Below, piece by piece: positions 24,345 through 34,500 of a stretch of 53,346 bases of DNA. Position 1 is the first letter of the stretch. The number at the start of each line of letters is the position of its first letter. Under the pieces are notes generated by a model. It was not told the DNA's origin. It saw only the letters and a program-made list of their open reading frames with translations, and did not search any database. A program made the translations under genes and the position numbers. The stretch is from Monocercomonoides exilis (lineage: Eukaryota; Preaxostyla; Oxymonadida; Polymastigidae), in NCBI GenBank assembly GCA_001643675.2, contig LSRY02000080.1, positions 1 to 53,346 on the forward strand, in the 5' to 3' direction.

Positions 24345-25259
24345 TTGTAGTCGAATATCCCATCTTGTCTTTTTTCCTCTTTTCTCTCTCTTCTTTTATT
24401 TCGTTCAAAATCTCCACTTCATATTTTTCTTAGGAAAATGTTTTTCATCATTATCATCACTCAAAAAAATGAACTTTTTTATTTTCATCCAGTTTTCCGC
24501 ATCCAGAGGTTTTCTATTCCAACTAAAACCACTTTTCATTTTATTTCAAAAAATTGCATATTGAATTAAAAATCATAAATAAAATTATTCATTAAAACAT
24601 CCTCATATTATTATGCACTCTATTTGAAAGCAAACAATTGGCTTGATTCCTCGCTGTTGTGCTCTATGAGATTAAACTAACCAAAAAAAATTGTCTAAAC
24701 TCATAGTCTTGGAGAGGCAACAGACAGAAATATCTTTACAATCAATAGAACAATGTAAATAACACACATTTTGTCTTTTTGTGTTATTGATGAAATTGTT
24801 ATATTCCATCTGGCCATCCAATCTCCAAAATTATCAAATAAAATTTCAAAAATATTGCATAACCACCATAGTTTGTTATCTCCACAGGAAATAATATTTC
24901 TAGTTCTAAAGATAATGTTCACTCAAGGAATCTCAATCGGTGCTTGAATATTCAATTTCAAAGAAAACAATTCGATCAATGAATCCATTACAAATAAAGA
25001 CACATTATAAAGCATTGCTTTCTCCATTATCTTTTGATAAAAATGTCAATAAAAGAAAAAACAGTGTGAATGAATATATTTTTATATCTTGTTTGGTTTC
25101 CTTTTTCCATCTAATTCTTCTACAAAATATATATTCAAAATCAATTTTTATGGCTTAATGGTGTTGTTTTCTGAATGCAATGTTTATGAAAATGCAGGAG
25201 GCGAACAACACAAAAAATTCTCTGGTGTGCAATTGCAGTTGCAAACGAATTCATGTTAA
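24345..25259. other. Intergenic region, no gene recognised
   Basis: AT-rich DNA. Two short open frames (minus strand 24701-24922 and plus strand 24940-25158) are tryptophan- or leucine-rich and have no resemblance I can name. An in-frame TAA at 25257-25259 closes the frame of the following gene on its 5' side. Confidence 0.4.
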
Positions 25260-26600
25260 TGTGATCATTTCAAATTTTATAAAGAATTGTTTTCTGAACT
25301 AGAATGTTGCAATAAGGAAGAGCAGAAATGGAAAATTGAAGAAATTAATGAAATGATGGAAGATATGGACAAAGAGGAAATTAACTTTGTTTTAACCAAA
25401 AAATTGTTCGATAAAATGAACAATATGATTGAAGAAAAGAAATTGTCTGTTGAAAATGCTATTTTGTTGCTAAAGCACATGGGATATTTTAATGTGTTGA
25501 AAGGTACATTTAATTTCGATTTTTATCGTTCTATATTGAACAAAAGATTTGAGAAAATGCTTGTTGATGAAAATAAGAAAAATGAAGAAAAGAACGAAAA
25601 GCTACTGGCAGATTTTTGCGAATGCTATCTTTTGCTTAACGAAGGAATTTCTTCAAAAACGCTTTCAATCAGTGTGCCTTGTCTTCTGAAAGTTGGATTA
25701 AAGAAAGAGGAAAGCGAAGAAGCTCAAAAAGAAGTGGAAATGGCGTTGCTTGCTTTAAGTAATATTAACTTATCATGGGTAAGGAATTGTTTTTGTAGCT
25801 TTATTTTCATCATCAATTTTTTCTTTAGAATTATCAGAGAGTGACAAAAGAATTGTATTTCAGTGAGATTACAGAAATCATCGAATACCATCAGGAACAC
25901 AGAAATCTGACACGACTTGCCTATCAATCAGCTTGGAAGTTTTTGATTAACAGATTGGACAATGACAAAGGCTTGGAAGAAATAATTATAAATGAGCTGC
26001 ATTTTGTGGAAGAGGCTGCAAGAGAGTTGAAAGAATTGACAAGAAATGCGGATTGGATGAAAACAGAAGAGAAAGATGGAGGAAAAGATGCAAAAGAAGT
26101 ACATTTTCTCATTAAATGGTTCAATGTTATTTATAAATACTTATACTCCTGCAACTCGTGGAACAAAGGAAATGTTGGGTTAATATGCTGCGTTGTGAAC
26201 TTGTTTCGAACAGTGAAAGACGATTACAGAGAAATTAGTGTTTTATGCTCTGATTTCTTTGGAGATGCAATGAGAAGCAAATCTGTCAAAGTTGATGATT
26301 TGTTGAAAGGCGAAGCAATTGATCTATTTTGGAAAAATTATTCAATCAACATTGAATGACAAAATGACATATGTACACCTGCTACGCTTCATGAATGTTT
26401 CAAGGCAGTTGAAAGGGAAGGAGAATGATGAAAAGAGGAATCGAAAAGAAAGACCACAAAAAAGAAAGGAATTGGAAAAGATGGAAGAGGAAGGACATGA
26501 AGACATCATCACAAGCTTTCATGAAATAATAGATTTTCTCAACAGAAAATATCACCGTCAATTATCAACAAATATTTCTGATTATTTTGTATATGTTTGA
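25260..26600 (+). pseudogene. Expanded helical (ARM/HEAT-like) protein family, copy 1, frameshifted
   Basis: This is the first of two paralogues in the window. Exon 1 runs to 25778 and a 50-nt intron (25779-25828, GTAAGG...TTTAG) joins LLALSNINLSW to NYQRVTKELYFSEI. The text is mostly amphipathic helix, with landmarks LLLKHMGYFNVLKG, KNEEKNEKLLADFCECYLLL, KEVEMALLALSN and EYHQEHRNLTRLAYQSAWKF. No in-frame ATG lies between the upstream stop at 25257 and the conserved FSELE start; the first in-frame ATG is within EINEMM, so the 5' end is missing or lies in another exon. Around 26330-26340 the frame shifts, and the rest, ending in NISDYFVYV, continues in another frame to 26600. I recall this family as abundant in Monocercomonoides. 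Its function is unknown. Confidence 0.75.
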
Positions 26601-27362
26601 GACAACGAAGCTCATTATTTATTTTCACTCTGAAATTATAATTTTACCCTATCATTTCACAATTTACAATCAAAATTTGTTGAACATTTTTCTTTTGCTT
26701 CTTATTTTGCTTCTTATTTTGCTTCTTATTTTGCTTTTTATTTTTAATTTTATTTTATTTTATTTATTTATTTATGTTTTCATGAATGCTTTGAATGAAT
26801 AACCATTCTTTCATTGTGATAAAAGAATTTCCATTTTCATTTTTTGCACATGTATATTCTCGATTTCATTCAACCACAAAGGCACTTTGAATATTTGTAG
26901 CATTTACCATATCATTTTTATTTTAATGAAATATGAAAATCTCTCTTCCAAATACTTCAAAAGATTACAGTTTCATGAAACAAAAACTTGTCTATTTTAA
27001 TTTTAATTTTATTGTTCTGTTGAGTTTTGATATTTTCAATATTTCGACATCTAAAATAATAATAAATATGATTATCAAACATTTCAAATAAAAATTTCAC
27101 AAAATCAGAAAACAATTGATATCACGATGACAAAACCAGATAAAGTTATATATATTTAAGAATACATAAAAAAATAAAACAAAAGCCAAAAAGAGAACAA
27201 AATTTCATTGGCTACAATAACAATAAAAATGAAAATAAAAAATAAAAGAAAAGATAAAAGAAAGAAAGAAAACATTTCTTTGCCAACTTGAAAGAAATAA
27301 GATTGAACATGGAAAATACATGACTATAAACAAATTTCTATTATTTTTGGCCAAAGTTAACA
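26601..27362. other. Intergenic region with simple repeats
   Basis: Very AT-rich, with no coding signal. It separates the 3' ends of two convergent genes, helical-family copy 1 and the ARH1-type hydrolase. Confidence 0.5.
26693..26740. repeat. 12-bp tandem repeat
   Basis: Three perfect and one decayed copy of TTTTGCTTCTTA, followed by A/T-rich TTTTATTT repeats. It lies just 3' of helical-family copy 1. Confidence 0.85.
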
Positions 27363-29245
27363 TTACTCTAGTTTGCCGAGTGGAACAGGCTTGTTCAGTG
27401 GATCGTCTGACTTATGGGCCTTTTCAAACAATTGCTTTGCGAAAAACCTCATTTCATGTCTGAACTCCAGTGTGTCCAGATGAAGAGGATTAACACCATC
27501 AATCCCATACATGGCTCCATACCTTAAACGCAGGCATAATGCAATTTGAATAAATACAAAAGTGTTTTCATTGACATTTCACAGACATAAAGGAAAAAAA
27601 ATAGAAAAAGAAAAAATGAAAGAAAAGAGATGATGAAAATGCAAAACTCAAAATTGATTACATAAATTCAAAATAAAAATTGTTTTCATTGTTCCAACAA
27701 AAAAAAATGCAATAGCCTGAAATATATATCTCAACATACAATGAGCATGCAACACCAGCTGTTGAGTCGCTATCTCCAGAATGGACAGCTGAGTGCATAA
27801 GGAGTTCATTCCACATCTTCTCTGGAGGCTCGTGCATTGTGTGAAGCAAGCAATCATACGCTATAATAAGAATATCGTGTCCACTTGCTCCGCCTCTTCC
27901 ATTGAAGGATACAGACTTTAAGATAACAAAAGAAAAAATTAAAAAAAAAAAAATAGTTTTCAATAAAAATATGTGATCAATATTGCTAATGAAGAATTAC
28001 CTTGAAAAATATATCTCTTTCCTTCAATCCATACGATGTTGGAAAGACCGGCTCTTTTGTGTTGTCCTTCTCGTCTATTCCTCTCAAAGTGAGATACTTG
28101 TTCCAATTCTTCACAATCACACACGTCATTTTGAAAAGAAGATCAAATTATAATAAACTTCAAACTTCTTCGAAATATGCGAATGCTTCCAAATTGCGCT
28201 CTGGTTCGCGATCTTCCATTCCTTTGATATGTTCCTTGCAAAGTGGAATAACTTCATCCCTAAACTTTGCGCCCCATGCCACAAGAGGAATTTTCTGAAG
28301 TGCGTAACTAAGTTGAAAATAAAAGTCAATTGCAAATGATTGAAAATATTTGAAAAGAAGCAATATTTCCTGACCTTGTAAACGCAGCAACGCCAACACC
28401 TCCAAGATAGCCTGTGGGATGATGATGGGAAAGCCTTCCAGTTTCGATCGCTGTTATAATTAAATTCGGCAAAAGTTCTGGCGAAGGAAATCGTAGTCCA
28501 ATGCACATTGAGCGCATTGCTGCCCCGCAACCTCCACCAGAACCACTAAATGGAACAGTATTCCACGTATTAACATCCTGAATAATACACATCATTCATT
28601 ATTTTAAATAAATTTGCTCAAAATATTACACTAAAGTATATTTGAAACTTCAAACCTTATCTCCGTAAAGATCTTATTTTAGGAAAATTGAAACACATTT
28701 GTGTGTAAAGGTCAATATCATGTTAAAAAGAAAAAATTGTTGTAATATAATTTTCAAACATCTGCAGCATGTTCCTCCTGGAGCCCTCCCTGCCTGAACG
28801 TGATAACAAACCAAATTATGATTTATTTCATTCAAAATATTTATATTTTGTACCATTTTTTTCATTCCAAAGCAATAAGCTTGAAATACATTAATTATCA
28901 GTTGTTTCATTGTCGTAGCCGGTGCAAGCATTCCTTCTGCAGTTGCTATATGAAGAACTGTATCATCTATAAAATGATGAGAAACAAAAACAGAATACAA
29001 AATTGCAGAAAAAATGCAAATCATGCCCGAAACAATCCAAGGAGTTCCTTCCAGTTTAATCTGAAAATAAAAACATCACGAAGTTTTAAGCAATTAATAA
29101 TCCAAACCTTATCAATTCCTCCAAGCTCCTCAATTCCTTTCAAAATGTTATCCTGCGTATTAAACTCCCACTCTCCCAAATGATATCCCAAAGCATCTCC
29201 AGCTCCACCAAGCAGAAGACATCCAATATATTGTTCAACTGACAT
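27363..29245 (-). CDS. ADPRH: ADP-ribosylarginine hydrolase (ARH1 type)
   Basis: ARH1 cleaves the bond between ADP-ribose and arginine on proteins, with two Mg ions. Ten exons are inferred: 29108-29245, 29027-29060, 28854-28966, 28760-28793, 28656-28672, 28375-28577, 28166-28307, 28001-28108, 27740-27915 and 27363-27522. All phases agree and give 374 residues; human ARH1 has 357. Landmarks are [40 protein letters not shown] (metal-binding S-D-D-T), [72 protein letters not shown] (second metal site) and [13 protein letters not shown]. Introns are 47 to 217 nt. Intron 2 (28967-29026) uses a GC donor. The 17-nt exon at 28656 is inferred from phase and is the weakest part. Arginine-type rather than ARH3-type is supported by the [14 protein letters not shown] and LKLRG-like segments. 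Confidence 0.9.
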
Positions 29246-29706
29246 CAAAGTCTTTCTGAATATATGTCCCTAAAGTTTTTTGTTTTTAAGTTTACCATAA
29301 CAAAAATTGATTTTTGTATTTTTTTCATATTTTTTGAAGAAGTGGAATTGAAATAAAATCCTCATTTTATATTTCATAGAATAACTGCATTTGAGAATTT
29401 ATTATTCAGAAAATTTGAAAATTGTCACTTATCTGATTATTGAGGAAAAAAATTGGAAAAAAAAGAAAAATTGTGATTTCAGTTTTTTGAATAGCCAGAA
29501 ATAAATGTTGTATTATCTTTTAATAATTTTTGTTGAAAGAGGTCAAATGAAATATTTTGGAACTATTAACATGAATCATTTTTTCACAAGAAAATAATTT
29601 ATTTCTTATGGATAAACCATGATCGATATTTCATTGCGTGAGAAATTAGGCATTTAATCGAATAGGATGCAATTGACAAAATGTTTTGAAGGCTTGCATT
29701 AGGCAT
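29246..29706. other. Intergenic region between divergent genes
   Basis: AT-rich DNA between the ARH1 start codon and the start of helical-family copy 2, transcribed away from each other. It must hold both promoters; I see no element I can name. Confidence 0.45.
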
Positions 29707-31062
29707 ATGTTTTCAAAAATCGAAAGCGTTGTTTTGATTACACAAATATTAGATTTGTTCCATCAACTTGAACACTACAGTGGCAATGAGCAAAAACAGA
29801 AAATAATTGAAATTAATAAATTGATAAATGAAATGAGTGAAAGCGAACTGAATTCTGTAATCACGAAGAAAATGTTCGATGAAGTTGAAAAATTGATTAA
29901 AGAAACGAAATTATCATTGGAGAATATGTTTCTTCTATTAAAACAAATAGGATATTTGAAAATGTTGAAAATTGCATTTAATGAAAGTTTTGAATTTTCC
30001 TTATTAAGAAAAAGGCTTGTAAGCCTTATGATAGAAGAGGATAAAAGAAAAGAAGAAAAGAACGAAAAGCTTCTTATTGATCTTTGCCAATGCTTTCTTT
30101 TTCTTCATGATTGCTATTTCAGCTTACCAGAGATGCATCTTTTTATTTGTATGCGTTACTTGATGAAGGCTGCTTTGAACAAAAATGAAGATGAGGATAC
30201 ACAAAAAGAAGTAGAAATGTGTTTGCTGGCTTTGAGTAACATAAACCAAAATAAAGTTTGAATATTTCATAGCTGTTTTTAATATTTGTTGAGTGATTTA
30301 TTTGATTTTTAGATTGTTGAAAGAATATTATACCAAACTGACATACCAGAAATTATCATATATCATCAGCATCATCACAACCTCACTCAACTAGCCTATT
30401 ATGCAGCTTGGAAATTTTTAATCGATAGATTTTTAAATAACAAACAGCTTGAAGAAGTAATTGCTTATAAATTGCATTTTACAAGAGAAGCAAGAAAAGA
30501 ATTGGATGAGCTTGAGCGATGTGTGAGTTTGAAGAAAAAGGAAAATGAAAGAAGGAAAACGAAAGAAGAATACATCATTTGGAATTGGTACGAAATTTTA
30601 AATACTTACTTTTCTGAGAACAGTTTATGGGGAATAGAAAATGTTGATTTTTTTGCCCGCACCGCGAAACTGCTTGGAGAAACAACGAAAAGAGAAAAAT
30701 ATTTTCATTCTTACTATTTGTCAAAGCTATGTAGAATAATTGAAGAAGAAGAGGTTTCTCTTTGCGTAATTGTGCGTACCAAAGCTATAGAAGCCATGCT
30801 TGCGGAATGTTACCAAATTTCAAATCGCTTTTATGTTGTGAATCAATGTATTTTATCGTTTTTTTCGCTCGCAAACAGATTGAATGCTTCAAGAAGAAAA
30901 TGTACCGAAGAAATAGATTTAAAGATTATCAGAAAAGAAGCATGCGATAAGTTTGAAGAAGGGGGGTATTACGATACTATCATATCCTTAAGTAGAATAA
31001 TACTCAAAAGAGAAAAATATTCCACTCCAAAAAAACTATCAGATTTTTTTGTGTGCTGTTAA
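29707..31062 (+). CDS. Expanded helical (ARM/HEAT-like) protein family, copy 2, intact
   Basis: This is an open paralogue of the gene at 25.3 kb, with two exons: 29707-30255 and 30313-31062, and a 57-nt intron (GTTTGA...TTTTTAG) at the same place as in copy 1. The product is about 432 residues, all helical by appearance, without signal peptide or membrane segment. Landmarks shared with copy 1 are LLLKQIGYLKMLKI, EEKNEKLLIDLCQCFLFL, KEVEMCLLALSNI, YHQHHHNLTQLAY, LHFTREARKELDELER and the C-terminal LSDFFVCC. The ATG at 29707 is the first in the frame that keeps the conserved helix. The repeating helix pairs suggest an armadillo- or HEAT-like scaffold; this is inference, and no function can be given. 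The two copies flank the ARH1 gene, so they are not a simple adjacent tandem pair. Confidence 0.8.
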
Positions 31063-31563
31063 GCGTTGAATTCATTTATCAACAATACAAAACCTGGAAC
31101 TGGAAAAATTTTCCTAATTCAATAATAATTTTTAATGTTGAAAATGAGCATGCAAAATTTGGAAATAAAATTTTTAGTGTTTATTATTTTGCCTTTCGAA
31201 CCAGTTTTTCGTACATGTGCATACAAAACTTTTATCCTACAAATAATTTCTTATCAAGCTTTAGTATGTGGCATTGCTTCAAATTTCTAATAATAATACA
31301 TTTTTTCGAAATAACTGAATTCATTTTTAAATAAGGGCTATGATTTCCTATAATTAGCATGAGTAAAAGTATTTTCGTTTATTCGCAAATATTGAAATAA
31401 TTGTGAAATAATCAATGATGCAGCTGACAAGTTGTGGAAAGCCAAACCTATCAAATATTGCTATCGTTTTTTTCATCCAACTTTTTCTTTTAATAATTAT
31501 TACAGAAGATTTGAATTTATTCTTTTCACATCCTGTTATTCTTACCCATTTTATTTTATTTTT
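31063..31563. other. Intergenic region upstream of the dynein gene
   Basis: AT-rich DNA without a recognised gene. The dynein frame is open upstream of the chosen ATG at least to 31432, so an earlier start or a further 5' exon cannot be excluded. Confidence 0.4.
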
Positions 31564-34500
31564 ATGCCCAAACAAAATTTGCACCATGAAAAGAAAGGTA
31601 AAAGCTTTGTAGTGGATGAAGCAGCAATAATCAAATCACATATTAATCAAAAAAATTTAACTCAAAGACTTTATTCCCCTGTTAAGCCAAAAATTACCTC
31701 ACAACTTCCAATTCTTCATGAATTGAATTCTTCTAAAAGAAATGAACAAATTGGATTTGTATGCAATTGTTTTTAGTTATAACTATTTCAGGTAAATTCA
31801 CTTCTTTTAATTCATTGTGCTTTATGTTGTTTGTAATGAATACAATAAATAAAATATGATTTACTATTCTTTCATTTATCTTTTCAGCTCCCTCAATTGC
31901 CACCTTTGCAACCATTTAAAACAAAAGATAACTCCATGTTATTTTCTATTTCACATCAAAGAGGTATTATTCCTTTGAAGCAAAACAGCCCTCTTCGATC
32001 TTTAACTCAAGTGAAAACATCAACACAAAATGTGCCTTCAGCTACACCTTCCACGTTTCAAAAGCACTCATCAACTCCACCTCCATCACCAACATTAGAA
32101 CCTTCCATGAGACTTCCTCCCCTTGGCTCAAGTTCAAAACCTAAATCTGGCATGGCACGCCATTCTTTTGATGGCGTGACGCAACTTTACAAAAACTCAT
32201 CTCACAGGCGTTCAACTTCACCCTATTTACATTCAGTTGCACCACAATCAATTTCAAAGCGCACTTCATCCGGGACTGTCAATCTTGATCAATTCAAAAT
32301 GTCTCTTCCATCTTCTGTTCCAGAATCAAAAAGTGTGCTTCGTTTTCTTGCACATGCATGCACTCAACCAGATAGCACAGATTTTGTGTACTGTAGAATT
32401 GCAGGGGATGCATGTGACATGTTCAATCCTTATGATATGGAGATTATTTCGCACGAAGAGATTGACAAGCGCTCTTTCTTCACTGCATCTTCAACTGGAC
32501 TTACACATTACTACGACGATGATTCCGAACACACAAGTATTTCACAATGGCTGGCCGAACTGCGATTGTTTGAGACAGTGGTGCAGATTCCTCTGTTTCG
32601 TACATTTCGCACGTGGCGCTGCTTCTCTGCTTGGGAGTGCTATGCCAGGCGGCGGCGTGTGCTGCAGGCGCATCGCGAATTAGTCGAGACACACTTTTTG
32701 GCAAACAAGGCACTGCACAGTGCGCTGCTCGAAGTGAATTCTGCCTGCCTGGCATTCAGCCGCACGCAGATGTTCCACACAGATGATGCGGAAACATACA
32801 CCCTCGAGCACTTTTCGGAGGAAATGGCGCGGCAAAGTCAGAAGTTCAAGGCACTTTTGGACACTTTTTCCTCGCAGATTGAGCAGATTGTGCAGCGTGC
32901 CTGCAGAGAGGTGCTCTGCTCAAAAGGGTTCTTTGACAGTGCTGCCGAACTGTTAGGGCTGCAAAGCAAGAAAAGCGAGGCGGCTGATGCTGCTCAGGAC
33001 GATGACAACACAGATGGATTCAGCAGCGAGATGCACATGCTGCTTTCTTCGCCTCTCTCTCAAAAGCCGCCACCATCACGGCAGTCAGCAATCAGACTTG
33101 TTGTGTCTGGAGACCAGTCGCATTTCGATGCTACACCTGTTGCATCGCCCGATGCAGAAATCGTTTCCTCGCTTTCGTCGACTCCTCAGCCAGCTTCGTC
33201 TCTTCCTTCTTCGCCATCACTTCTCCCAGCATTCATGTCACCCTCATTTCAGATGAACACATCGCAGCACGACACATCAGCAGCCATATCACCGTTCCCT
33301 CCGTTTAGCCTATCAAACAAGACAGCAACCACATCCACTTCATCATCATCATCATCATCATCGAACTCTTCTTCTTCTTCTTTTCCCACTTCAGCTGGCA
33401 AGAGCGAGCCCATCAGCTACACAAAGATGGCAGCCAAGCGGTTGGAATATCGCCGTCTGGTGTGCTTCATCCGGGCAGTTGACTACATCGTCATGGACAC
33501 TCAACACAAGCTGATTGTGCAAGCAACATCTGAGCTGCTGGACACGCTTCACCGGCGGAGCAAGAGAAAAGCACCGGCAGACCCAGCCACTCCTGCGCTG
33601 GACGAAGTGAAGAACCAGCGGATTGCTCGCAGAGCACTGAGCAAGGCAGCAAGCACTGCTGCTATGAAGAAGAAGAAAAAGAAGAAGAAAAAGAAAAATA
33701 CAAACACAGGAAGAAAAGAGAAAAACTGGGCAGACAAGAGAATGCGAAGTGATGGTGGAGGATACAACAGCTCAATGGAGGAGAACAACGAGTTGATGGG
33801 ATGGAGGGGCAGAAACGGAGAGGAAGACAGAGAAAACGAAGAAACAAACTATGGAGGATATCGAAATAACGAAGAAGAATATGATAATGACAGAGAAGAT
33901 GAATATGAAGAAGACGATGAAGAGAACGAGGAAGTTAGAAGAAGAAGCAGAAGTACGAAAGAAGTTATTCTTGCACCGCTGTTTAAGACTGAGCTGCTAA
34001 TCGAAGATGGACGAATGAAATTGTCTCACAATGGAGATGACTTTGAACGGTGCATCAACCAACAGCTGGAAAGATTTGTGAAAGATGTTCTGGCAAACGA
34101 AAGATGCATTTTGAGTGGAACGTTCAAGTCGTACACAACACTCAGTGAAATTGGAGGAGGAGGAGGAGATGGAGACGGAGATGAAGAGGAAGACGTTGCA
34201 GACGATGGAGGAGATGAAGACGAAGGGGATGAAGTCGGGGAAAAATCAGAGGTGATCATCGGAGAGCGGTTGCAGCAGGACAAGCAATATCAGCAGCTGA
34301 AGGCGGAAATAGAAAATCAGCTTGTCAGCACATTCACCGCAGTGGTCAACCATGCCGCGAAGTTTAGGCCGTTTTTGAAGATGTACCAGAAGAACATTGA
34401 AATGGATGCAGATGCCATTGAAGCAAAGGATCCGCCGACGACATGGTATGCAGAGGCATTGGATGACCATGCTGCTCAGCTGGCTGATGCAGAAGCTCTT

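Noticed and set aside
24701-25158. Two small open frames as genes
   Set aside because: They start with non-ATG codons or lack family resemblance, are short and lie in AT-rich DNA where such frames are expected.
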